This document shows, piece after piece, positions 16,807 to 24,065 of a stretch of DNA of 64,000 nucleotides. The DNA comes from Desulforamulus reducens MI-1 (GTDB taxonomy: Bacteria; Bacillota; Desulfotomaculia; Desulfotomaculales; Desulfotomaculaceae). The notes under the pieces are model-generated. The model had not been told where the DNA came from and did no database searches. It saw only the letters and a program-made list of their open reading frames with translations. Where the stretch lies: positions 2,328,332-2,392,331 of the forward strand of contig NC_009253.1 of NCBI RefSeq assembly GCF_000016165.1. Direction: 5' to 3'. Made by a program: the position numbers and the translations under genes. The number at the start of each line of letters is the position of its first letter. The stretch's first letter is position 1.

Positions 16807-19800
16807 CTATTCTTTCGTATTTGAAAGTTCCTCTTCCAGTACCTTTGTATATAACTCTCGTAATTGATTGACCCTCATTTTTACTAAGACCACATCTTCA
16901 TCCAGAGCAGCACGTTCAATTTCCGCCCCACTGGCCGAAAACTCTGGGAAACCATAAGCTCCTCCTGAACCCTTTAAGCCATGCCCAATATAACGAACTG
17001 CATTAAAATCACATATTTTCGCAGCATTCTTTAATTTTTCCATTTCCCTCCCTATATCCTGTAGGTACCAGGGAACCAGAGATTCTATTCCTTTATCTCT
17101 AATTCTAATTTTTTGAGGAGTACCAGTTGATAAAACAAACTGCTGTTTTATCGTTTTTATTAATTGGTCTCGCTTAACGGGTTTTGCAAGATAACCGTTG
17201 CATCCCGCTGCCATACATTTTTCCGAGTCCCCTTTCATAGCATAGGCTGTTAGAGCAATAATGGGTAAATTCTTATATTTATTTTGTTTGCGAATCAGAC
17301 GAGTGGTTTCATAGCCATCCATCACTGGCATTTGCATATCCATTAATACTAGGTCAAATTTTTGCTCTTCCAGTATCTCCAAGGCCTGCACACCATTCTC
17401 GACCTCCACTATTGAATAATCATCAGACAGCATATGTGTCACCAATCGTTGATTAAAGTGGTTATCCTCAACCAATAGTATCTTAATCCGCTCAATTCCC
17501 CCTTGAGTCTTTGAACAACCAGTAACCCCCTTTAGAATTTCCGATAATTCTTCTAACAAATCATGGGGATGTACTAAACTCTTGTTTAATATCTTCTCAC
17601 ACTTAAGGTTTAGTTTTTGATAATCTTTCTGAGTTAGATCCTTTGCTGTATTGATTATTACAGGTATGTCCCTAAACTCTGGCTTCAGCCGCAGGCTTTC
17701 CAAAAATTCGAAGCCATTCATACCCGGCATTAAGAGATCTAATAGTATTGCATGGACTGCACCACCTTGCATTAGGTAATAAAATGCGTCCCCTGCCCTA
17801 GCAAAGGTGTGCGTTCTATATCCTTCATTTTCTATTATCTTCTTCAGGAATTGCAAAGTAGCTTCTTCATCATCAATCAATACAATATGAGTATCATCCT
17901 TTTTTTTGCCCGAGATGAGTTTTCCTAAACGAGAAATTAATACTTTTTCTGAAATAGGCTTTTCAATGAAATCCACCGCTCCCAGAGAAAAGGCCTGTTC
18001 TTTTTCTGGCATCACAGAACATACAACAATGGGAATATCCTTAGTTTCTTCATAGGTTTTAATCCTTTTTAGAATTTCCCAACCTGTTAGATCAGGCAAC
18101 AAAATATCAAGAATCATTACATCTGGTCGATATATTTTGGCTAAGGTTATGGCCTGTTTTCCTTGTTGGGTAGTTATTACCGAATAGCCTACCTTTTCCA
18201 AATAGTTCGAAATCAATTGCTTTGTAGTCCAATCATCCTCTACCACCAAAACAGTTCCATTTTTGCCCTGCATCATTTCTGATTCCATTAACTTTTCTTC
18301 TTCACTTATTTCAACCTTGTTGACAGGAATATAGAAAGAGAAGATTGAACCTTTGTTTACTTGACTTTCTACATTTATCTCTCCACCCATTAATTGGGTA
18401 AGGCTTTTACATATGGTTAAACCCAGACCTGTACCCCCGTACTTACGGGTTGTGGAACCATCTGCTTGGGTAAAGGCATCAAAAATTAACTTTAACTTTT
18501 CCTTAGGTATCCCTATTCCTGTATCTTCTATACAAAACCTTAACTTTATTTGGTGATCAGCACCACTTATTGATTCCTCTGCCACTGAAATTTTCACATA
18601 TCCTTGATGAGTAAATTTCGCCGCATTGGAAATTAGGTTGTATAAAACCTGTCTTATCCGGGTGGGATCTCCTTTAAGCTGATCATGAAGATTTTGTTCT
18701 ATATCAATCTTCATTTCTACATTTTGCTCCAAAAATTTGCTTTCAATCACATTAACTGCCTCATGGATCAGTTTGCGCAAACTAAAACTCGTTTCTTCCA
18801 TAACTAATTTACCCGACTCTATTTTAGAGAGATCTAAAATATCATTAATGAGATCCATTAGTTGCTCGCCACATTGTTGGATGATTTTAACACTTTCCTG
18901 TTGTTGGGGACTTAATTCTTGTTGTATTAACACCTCTGCAAATCCCAGGATACCATTCATGGGAGTCCTTATCTCATGACTCATGTTGGCCAAGAATTCT
19001 GATTTCGCTTTGCTGGCCTTTTCCGCCACTAGAAGGGCCTGTTCAGCCTGCCTTTTGGCCTTAGCCACTTCCGTTACATCCACCACCATCAATAATACAC
19101 CATCGTATGTTTTATCACGGTAAACCGGCTGGATGTTCATAATAACATCCATTCCCCCAACCCTCCGTGTTATGGTGACCGGAGAAGAATTACGGTTGAG
19201 GCGAAAATTTGCAATCATCTTCTGAATTTTTTCAAGGATTTTACCGTTGTGGAGACTCTCAAGCTTCTTGCCAATCAGGTCCTCTCTGACTTTTCCTGTT
19301 ATAGTCAGGCATTGTTCATTTATTTCAGTAATAATACCCTCTGCATCCACCAGTGCAATGGCCGCATTCATTATAGAGATAATTGCTCTTAGTTTGGCAG
19401 CTTCCCTTTCGGTCTCTTCTCTGGCCTGCTGTAATTTTAACTGGGTTGCCTTATGGGCGGTAATATCTCTGGCAGAAACATAAAAACCGATAATATTCCC
19501 CTTGGGTAATCTTATGGGATTGGCATGAATATATAGTATCTTGCCGTTCTGGCTCACTTCTCCCTTCCAGGATTTACCACGAATTAAAGATAAAAGTACC
19601 ATTTCCCCACCCTGGTAGGCCTGTTCAATGCCCAGGCCCAGCAACTGGCTACCATCCATACCAAACAAATCTTCCGCCGCAGGGTTGGCATAGGTTAAAT
19701 TACCGCCAATGTCAAATATACTGACAGATTCAACGGAACTATTATTGGCATGCATGTGTAAACGAAGGGATTGTTCCATTAGATTGCGCTCTGTAATATC

Positions 19801-20622
19801 GGCAAAAACCTGAACCCCTCCGGCATATTTTCCACTAATATCATGAAGAAAAGAACCACTGGTTAAGATACGCCTTCGCCCTTTTTGTGTCTTAATTTCC
19901 AGTTCCACATCTTTATAACAACCGCCACTTTTCATAGCATGAAAAAGATGACAATCCTCTTCTCTACATTCACAACCCATTAACTCAGAACAGTTTAGGC
20001 CCAATACCTCCTCTGGGTTGACTTGAAAATAAGCTGCAGCTGCAGCATTTATTTCAGTGATCTTCATATTAGAGTCAACGACAAAGACACACTCCGTCAT
20101 ACTTTCAAAGATAGTCCATAATTTATTTTTCTCATTGGTTAACTTTCTATTAATTGACTGCAATTCAGCAAGTCTTGATTCCGGTCCTTCACCTACCCAT
20201 TCACTGCAAAAACCGATCTCAAAACGATCAAAAAAGGTATTCATTGCTTCTTCAGCTTGTTTTTTCTCCTGGTTTGTTAAATTGCTTTCAATAACCATAT
20301 CCAAGTATGCTCGGCGGTAGTATTTAAAGAGTCCCAAGAACATCTTTAGGGTAATTCCCCTGGCCCGGTGCAGTTTTGCGCTTTCTATTCCAAAATGAGT
20401 TACTGAATCTTCCCCTACCTGCTCTTCCACATAAATTTGATCATTGTCATAACTTTTTAGGTAATATGTCAATGCATGAATGATTTCATGCACTGACAGA
20501 CGCCAATCTCCTCGGCGTGTGGAACTATATCTGGTAAACCCGCCTGCTTTAGCATAGTCAATTAGTCGTTGTATGATATCATCTTCCCTGCGGGTGAGTA
20601 ATTCAACCAGCTTTTCTCTCAC
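16807..20622 (-). CDS. Hybrid sensor histidine kinase: 3 PAS, HisKA, HATPase, 3 receivers, HPt
   Basis: About 1271 residues, no membrane segment, so cytoplasmic. In 1276-codon numbering from ATG 20637: residues 10-155 are a helical RsbRD-like N-terminal sensor; PAS domains lie at about 180-295, 300-410 and 425-540. HisKA has His554 in NMSHEIRTPMNG. The HATPase domain has its N, G1 and G2 boxes (LISNAAKFTH, DTGIGIPKE, GGTGLGLTI). Three receivers carry phospho-acceptor Asp in MILDILLPDLTG, ILLDLLMPGMNG and VLMDMQMPVMDG. An HPt domain ends it (IGHGLKGSGGAYG). The GTG at 20622 follows GGGAGGT, so it is preferred over the ATG at 20637. PAS1 has a Cys cluster (GCECREEDCHLFH). No output gene is adjacent. 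Confidence 0.93.
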   Translation of the reverse strand: MREKLVELLTRREDDIIQRLIDYAKAGGFTRYSSTRRGDWRLSVHEIIHALTYYLKSYDNDQIYVEEQVGEDSVTHFGIESAKLHRARGITLKMFLGLFKYYRRAYLDMVIESNLTNQEKKQAEEAMNTFFDRFEIGFCSEWVGEGPESRLAELQSINRKLTNEKNKLWTIFESMTECVFVVDSNMKITEINAAAAAYFQVNPEEVLGLNCSELMGCECREEDCHLFHAMKSGGCYKDVELEIKTQKGRRRILTSGSFLHDISGKYAGGVQVFADITERNLMEQSLRLHMHANNSSVESVSIFDIGGNLTYANPAAEDLFGMDGSQLLGLGIEQAYQGGEMVLLSLIRGKSWKGEVSQNGKILYIHANPIRLPKGNIIGFYVSARDITAHKATQLKLQQAREETEREAAKLRAIISIMNAAIALVDAEGIITEINEQCLTITGKVREDLIGKKLESLHNGKILEKIQKMIANFRLNRNSSPVTITRRVGGMDVIMNIQPVYRDKTYDGVLLMVVDVTEVAKAKRQAEQALLVAEKASKAKSEFLANMSHEIRTPMNGILGFAEVLIQQELSPQQQESVKIIQQCGEQLMDLINDILDLSKIESGKLVMEETSFSLRKLIHEAVNVIESKFLEQNVEMKIDIEQNLHDQLKGDPTRIRQVLYNLISNAAKFTHQGYVKISVAEESISGADHQIKLRFCIEDTGIGIPKEKLKLIFDAFTQADGSTTRKYGGTGLGLTICKSLTQLMGGEINVESQVNKGSIFSFYIPVNKVEISEEEKLMESEMMQGKNGTVLVVEDDWTTKQLISNYLEKVGYSVITTQQGKQAITLAKIYRPDVMILDILLPDLTGWEILKRIKTYEETKDIPIVVCSVMPEKEQAFSLGAVDFIEKPISEKVLISRLGKLISGKKKDDTHIVLIDDEEATLQFLKKIIENEGYRTHTFARAGDAFYYLMQGGAVHAILLDLLMPGMNGFEFLESLRLKPEFRDIPVIINTAKDLTQKDYQKLNLKCEKILNKSLVHPHDLLEELSEILKGVTGCSKTQGGIERIKILLVEDNHFNQRLVTHMLSDDYSIVEVENGVQALEILEEQKFDLVLMDMQMPVMDGYETTRLIRKQNKYKNLPIIALTAYAMKGDSEKCMAAGCNGYLAKPVKRDQLIKTIKQQFVLSTGTPQKIRIRDKGIESLVPWYLQDIGREMEKLKNAAKICDFNAVRYIGHGLKGSGGAYGFPEFSASGAEIERAALDEDVVLVKMRVNQLRELYTKVLEEELSNTKE

Positions 20623-20784
20623 GCCATGACCTCCCATTGATAATCAAGTATGTAGTTGGATAATAACAAAATAATCTTGTTTTTATTTAACTTAAACCTT
20701 ACAAAAGAATTAAATTTTTTCGTTAACTAATATTATATAGCAAAGAAACATTAAACTTTATGTCAAAATACTTTAGATAAACAC

Positions 20785-20813
20785 TTGCCTGGAAGAATAT
20801 GATTTGTTATAAT
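20785..20813 (+). promoter_or_regulatory. Promoter of the tRNA-Glu-Tyr-Gln unit
   Basis: TTGCCT (20785-20790), 17-bp spacer, TATAAT (20808-20813), then GAATTTTG. The same layout and downstream bases occur before both tRNA-Leu genes. Confidence 0.88.
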
Positions 20814-20842
20814 GAATTTTGTTGTGAGACAAAATCAAATAC

Positions 20843-20918
20843 GGCCCCTTGGTCAAGTGGTCTAAGACACCGCCCTTTCACGGCGGTAACACGGGTTCGA
20901 ATCCCGTAGGGGTCACCA
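20843..20918 (+). tRNA. tRNA-Glu (TTC)
   Basis: 76 nt with encoded CCA. The acceptor GGCCCCT/AGGGGTC pairs with one G-U. The anticodon loop CTTTCAC gives UUC. T-arm ACGGGTTCGAATCCCGT. First gene of a three-tRNA unit. Confidence 0.97.
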
Positions 20919-20924
20919 TTAAAT

Positions 20925-21010
20925 GGAGGGGTTCCCGAGCGGCCAAAGGGAGCAGACTGTAAATCTGCCGGCGATTGCCTTCGAAGGTTCGAATCCTTCT
21001 CCCTCCACCA
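20925..21010 (+). tRNA. tRNA-Tyr (GTA)
   Basis: 86 nt, class II with a long variable arm and encoded CCA. The anticodon loop within GACTGTAAATC gives GUA; acceptor GGAGGG/CCCTCC. Confidence 0.97.
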
Positions 21011-21013
21011 TAT

Positions 21014-21088
21014 TGGGGCGTCGCCAAGCGGTAAGGCACCGGACTTTGACTCCGGCATTCGTTGGTTCGAATCCAGCCGCCCCAGCCA
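21014..21088 (+). tRNA. tRNA-Gln (TTG)
   Basis: 75 nt. Acceptor TGGGGCG/CGCCCCA, anticodon loop CTTTGAC (UUG), 3' end GCCA encoded. Last gene of the unit. Confidence 0.97.
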
Positions 21089-21089
21089 G

Positions 21090-21125
21090 AAAAAAGCTGA
21101 GAGTTCATATACTCTCAGCTTTTTT
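21090..21125 (+). terminator. Terminator of the tRNA unit
   Basis: AAAAAAGCTGAGAGT pairs with ACTCTCAGCTTTTTT around a 6-nt loop, directly after tRNA-Gln. Confidence 0.93.
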
Positions 21126-21127
21126 GA

Positions 21128-21625
21128 CACATTGGAAGGTGTAAAACTTTCCATAGGCATCAGTTCTAACTAAATTCACATGCAAGACTATGACCTTTAG
21201 GTTATGCTCGCAGAGTGTATCAAAAACCCTCGTGCCAATTTGGGTATGGAAAAAATAGATTTTTCTAACTCTTTAAGTGGAAGGTCTGTTAATCCCGGTA
21301 AGCCTTTGTCTTTTTTTAATATTATTGGTTCCGGTATCCCAAGTGTCGTGATAGCCTCCATATTTTCCAACCAATGTTCCTTCTCCTGTGGTACCAGAAT
21401 TTTTTATAAGACCTTTAAAGCGTTTAGGCATCTTGTGTCCCCCTCTCTAAGTTTTATTTTCTCCGAATTACGATTATTTACTATAGGTTTCTATATTATT
21501 TTACAAATTGTCAGCTAAATATCATTATTTTTTTATATATTGTGACATAATATTATTACACTTGAAAGTTACTCTCTTATCCCGGTTCAAATACCGGGTT
21601 TTTTTACATTATCTAGATTTTATGC
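21128..21625. other. Intergenic region with two doubtful minus-strand frames
   Basis: On the minus strand two overlapping frames look protein-like. One is 52 codons from ATG 21431 (MPKRFKGLIKNSGTTGEG...). The other is 54 codons from ATG 21361 to the stop at 21197 (MEAITTLGIPEPIILKKDKG...). They could be parts of one decayed gene in different frames. Neither has an ideal binding site. I recognise no family. Confidence 0.3.
21581..21605 (+). terminator. Terminator-like hairpin upstream of tRNA-Leu 1
   Basis: CCCGG/CCGGG stem, 8-nt loop, then eight T. It isolates the tRNA-Leu gene from upstream reading; no plus-strand gene before it is recognised. Confidence 0.7.
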
Positions 21626-21654
21626 TTGCACTGATAACTATCCTTTGTTATAAT
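21626..21654 (+). promoter_or_regulatory. Promoter of tRNA-Leu copy 1
   Basis: TTGCAC (21626-21631), 17-bp spacer, TATAAT (21649-21654), then AAATTTTG. Confidence 0.88.
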
Positions 21655-21692
21655 AAATTTTGCACTGGTAATGTCGTGCTCCAATAAAATAT

Positions 21693-21779
21693 GCGGTCGT
21701 GGCGGAATTGGCAGACGCGTAAGATTCAGGTTCTTATGCCCGTCAGGGTGTGGAGGTTCAAGTCCTCTCGACCGCACCA
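21693..21779 (+). tRNA. tRNA-Leu (CAG), copy 1
   Basis: 87 nt class II tRNA, acceptor GCGGTCG/CGACCGC, CCA encoded. The anticodon loop TTCAGGT gives CAG. The sequence is identical to the copy at 21929. Confidence 0.97.
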
Positions 21780-21782
21780 TTA

Positions 21783-21809
21783 AGCCCCGGTTTTTTAGCC
21801 GGGGTTTTT
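21783..21809 (+). terminator. Terminator of tRNA-Leu copy 1
   Basis: CCCCGG/CCGGGG stem followed by five T. Confidence 0.88.
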
Positions 21810-21858
21810 CATTTTTCTAACAAGATATATAATAAATGTCTAAACAATAAATTTAGTC

Positions 21859-21887
21859 TTGCATGTTTCAAAAAGGTGCTGTATAAT
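21859..21887 (+). promoter_or_regulatory. Promoter of tRNA-Leu copy 2
   Basis: TTGCAT (21859-21864), 17-bp spacer, TATAAT (21882-21887), then AAATTTTG. Confidence 0.88.
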
Positions 21888-21928
21888 AAATTTTGTCAGT
21901 TGGACAAACCCACGTGATAAAATAATAT

Positions 21929-22015
21929 GCGGTCGTGGCGGAATTGGCAGACGCGTAAGATTCAGGTTCTTATGCCCGTCAGGGTGTGGAGGTTCAAGTC
22001 CTCTCGACCGCACCA
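21929..22015 (+). tRNA. tRNA-Leu (CAG), copy 2
   Basis: 87 nt, identical to copy 1, with its own promoter and terminator, so the duplication includes the whole transcription unit layout although the flanks differ in sequence. Confidence 0.97.
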
Positions 22016-22020
22016 GCTAA

Positions 22021-22048
22021 AACCTCAGTTTTAAACTGAGGTTTTTTT
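22021..22048 (+). terminator. Terminator of tRNA-Leu copy 2
   Basis: AACCTCAGTTT pairs with AAACTGAGGTT and is followed by a T-run. Confidence 0.9.
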
Positions 22049-22078
22049 TACTGTTTTTTGACAAAAGAAAAACGGGCT

Positions 22079-22411
22079 TTATATTTCAACCCGCTTTTCT
22101 CCAGCACGAATTTTAGAATTGATAACTTCTACTAAAAACATGGTGGAAAATACATGATACAGTTCTCCAATAACCCCTTCGATGGAGCCCTCCTTGTTAT
22201 TTAGCTGCCCCAGCAACACAATTTCAAATCCGTATTGCTGCTCGTTCAATCGGATAAACTCACGGATTGTTTTCTCCCGAATTTCACTGTCCCCCATTGT
22301 AAGCCAAGAATCACAGGTATTTACATTCATCCCTGTAATTTGATGAAGCGTCATCAAAAAACTCTCTCGAAATTGAGCAAAGGTTGGTTTCTCTTGATTT
22401 CCGATTTTCAA
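22079..22411 (-). CDS. Hypothetical protein, 110 residues
   Basis: Not recognised. Soluble alpha/beta composition. It starts MKIGNQEKPTFAQFRESFLM and has a central GFEIVLLGQLNNKEGSIEGV followed by a helical end (STMFLVEVINSKIRAG). GGGGGGC precedes the ATG. It is alone on its strand and ends close to the tRNA-Leu terminator. Confidence 0.7.
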   Translation of the reverse strand: MKIGNQEKPTFAQFRESFLMTLHQITGMNVNTCDSWLTMGDSEIREKTIREFIRLNEQQYGFEIVLLGQLNNKEGSIEGVIGELYHVFSTMFLVEVINSKIRAGEKRVEI

Positions 22412-22506
22412 TTATGATGCCCCCCTATAGTATATTATCTTTTATTATAAGAGCTTTTCCAACCTAAGTTCAATAAAGAAAACTTTACGGGTTTGGCTTC
22501 TAAAGA

Positions 22507-22580
22507 AAAACTTGGCTTACGCCATACCTATAGGGTACGAAATTCTTTAGGTAACGGTGTAAGCCTTAGTTACCCTTATG
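22507..22580. repeat. Dispersed palindromic repeat, copy A
   Basis: AAACTTGGCTTACGCC, then a short spacer, TTTAGG, GGTGTAAGCCTTAGTT, then ACCCTTATGCAAGTC. The arms GGCTTACGCC and GGTGTAAGCC form a stem with one G-U. Same family as the copies near 26357, 48472 and 43144. Confidence 0.8.
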
Positions 22581-22597
22581 CAAGTCTTTTATAAATT

Positions 22598-23677
22598 TTA
22601 CAGTGTCTGTGTGAATGACCTCAGATTAGGAAAAAAATCAATATTACTCACACCGAAGATACTTTTATGTTTATTCAGTAAAGATTCCAATTGATATCCT
22701 TCAGCAGTATCGATAATGGTAACTTTCTTTAACACTTTGTTATCCACCATCGCTTTGCGAAACATCCAGTTAGATCGGAAATCCGTTGTGGGAAATGAGT
22801 ACCCAATAACAATAATTTCGGATGCTTGTTGTAAAGCCTTACGGGCCTGATGCCACAGGTCCGGTATGAAAGGAATGGACTGATAATTCTTCATCAAAGT
22901 TGGTGGTATGATCACCCTGCTTAGTTTGTTACAACAGCGTTGCGTTGTACACTTAATCATATTTGCCATCCCATTTATGATTACATTATGTCCAAGGGCA
23001 TCATTGTGCTCATAGACATATACCTGGCCGCACCGGGGGCAATATAGCCAATTTAAGGAACCATGAAGTTTGAGGAGTTTTACTTTAGCATTGCCCGGAG
23101 TGTTATTTTTCTGTTGTTTAAAACTGTCCGCAGAAAAACTACCTCCTAAATGCCGGCATGGCATACCGTAACCATCTTGTATACACCAGAGGCCCCTTTG
23201 GGGGTTAGCCCTCTTTAGCGCGTAGTCCATTAATAATTCATAGTTAAAAGAAATGATAATATCTCCGTAGTCCAAAGACTCTGAAATTTTGTTATGATCG
23301 GGGCAAGGATCCCCATAGAGAATTTTATCAAAGGTTAGTGCCATAAGCAGTAGATATTCTTCATAGGCTTGTAATAGCCTTTCCCGCCCTGGTTCGTCTT
23401 CTTCTATCTCAATATTGAGCAGGGTCAAGACTTCTTCCATATCCAGGTTAGAGTTCTTTACTTTATCCTTAGTAACACCCCAGAGTCTTTCAATAAAATT
23501 AAAAATATGATCAAAGGTTAAATCTTGATCTTCATAATGTCTGTCCCTAATTTGATGAATATTAAGAACCCGCATGGCTTTTTGAAAAAAATTTTTAGCC
23601 ACCGGGCTTGTTTCCCCTAGATATGAACCTGTATAGGCTGCTCCAGCACCGGCCCCCAACACATATACTTTGGTCAC
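22598..23677 (-). CDS. SIR2-like domain protein
   Basis: About 359 residues. VYVLGAGAGAAYTGSYLG at the N-terminus is a Rossmann-type nucleotide-binding start. DIIISFNYELLMDYAL and VKLLKLHGSLNWLYC with a following CPRCG...CC zinc site are the core of the SIR2-like (SIR2_2) fold. EIIVIGYSFPTTDFRSNWMF near the C-terminus completes it. Such proteins bind or hydrolyse NAD; related ones act in phage defence, others are of unknown role. The GTG at 23677 follows AGGGGGAAT and is preferred over the longer frame to 23788, which would overlap a terminator. No partner gene of known defence systems is adjacent. Confidence 0.8.
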   Translation of the reverse strand: MTKVYVLGAGAGAAYTGSYLGETSPVAKNFFQKAMRVLNIHQIRDRHYEDQDLTFDHIFNFIERLWGVTKDKVKNSNLDMEEVLTLLNIEIEEDEPGRERLLQAYEEYLLLMALTFDKILYGDPCPDHNKISESLDYGDIIISFNYELLMDYALKRANPQRGLWCIQDGYGMPCRHLGGSFSADSFKQQKNNTPGNAKVKLLKLHGSLNWLYCPRCGQVYVYEHNDALGHNVIINGMANMIKCTTQRCCNKLSRVIIPPTLMKNYQSIPFIPDLWHQARKALQQASEIIVIGYSFPTTDFRSNWMFRKAMVDNKVLKKVTIIDTAEGYQLESLLNKHKSIFGVSNIDFFPNLRSFTQTL

Positions 23678-23728
23678 CGGATTCCCCCTATCTTTAAACT
23701 CACTAACCTTATTATGGCTTTGGATGTG

Positions 23729-23755
23729 ATAAAATAACCCGCTCTGCGGGTTATT
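23729..23755 (-). terminator. Terminator of the small SOS-type gene
   Basis: AATAACCCGC/GCGGGTTATT stem with a 3-nt loop and T-rich end, overlapping the stop codon of the 68-residue gene, so that gene is a separate unit from the SIR2-like gene. Confidence 0.85.
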
Positions 23756-23960
23756 AATTAAACAAAATCCGAATAATTTGGCCAACAAAATAGAAGCCTG
23801 TTAAACCAATAATTCCCATGGCCAGTTGGCCCGTTGCTAAACTGTCTTTTCGTTCCAGCCAGCACCTCGTATTCTCATAAAAGTTGACCCCCATTGACTT
23901 CGATTCCAATTGTTTGGTTATAGTTGAAAAATCCATTGCCAATTCCGCACTCTTCATCAT
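23754..23960 (-). CDS. Small single-span membrane protein under apparent SOS control
   Basis: 68 residues. Residues 1-40 are polar (MMKSAELAMDFSTITKQLES); residues 43-66 form one membrane helix, QLAMGIIGLTGFYFVGQIIR. GGAGGG precedes the two ATG codons. The promoter region carries two LexA-like boxes. Damage-induced small membrane proteins in bacteria act as division inhibitors (YneA type) or as membrane-active peptides, but no homology to either is visible here. It is monocistronic, with its own terminator. Confidence 0.7.
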   Translation of the reverse strand: MMKSAELAMDFSTITKQLESKSMGVNFYENTRCWLERKDSLATGQLAMGIIGLTGFYFVGQIIRILFN

Positions 23961-23970
23961 ACGGCCCTCC

Positions 23971-24017
23971 GAACATTTGTTTTGTTTATTTTATTACCAA
24001 ACAAATGTTCCTGTCAA
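23971..24017 (-). promoter_or_regulatory. Promoter with two LexA/SOS boxes
   Basis: On the minus strand TTGACA (24017-24012), 18-bp spacer, TAAAAT (23993-23988). One box, GAAC-ATTT-GTTT, fills the spacer (24010-23999). A second lies just after the -10 at 23971-23982 (GAAC-ATTT-GTTT on the plus strand). Each matches GAAC-N4-GTTC in 7 of 8 bases. The two boxes are inverted copies of each other. Confidence 0.75.
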
Positions 24018-24024
24018 TACTATA

Positions 24025-24058
24025 TAAAAAATCCTGCCATTTTTATGACAGGATTTTT
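24025..24058 (-). terminator. Terminator after the aminomutase gene
   Basis: AAAAAATCCTGcCAT pairs with ATGaCAGGATTTTT; loop of 4 nt. Confidence 0.88.
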
Positions 24059-24065
24059 CGTATCA

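Noticed and set aside
20807-21160. Minus- and plus-strand frames of 73-117 codons across the tRNA cluster
   Set aside because: They overlap three confident tRNA genes and their translations are the usual tRNA antisense patterns (GDSNQR-like).
21204-21518. 104-codon plus-strand frame between the tRNA units
   Set aside because: No binding site, biased composition, and the opposite strand looks more protein-like.
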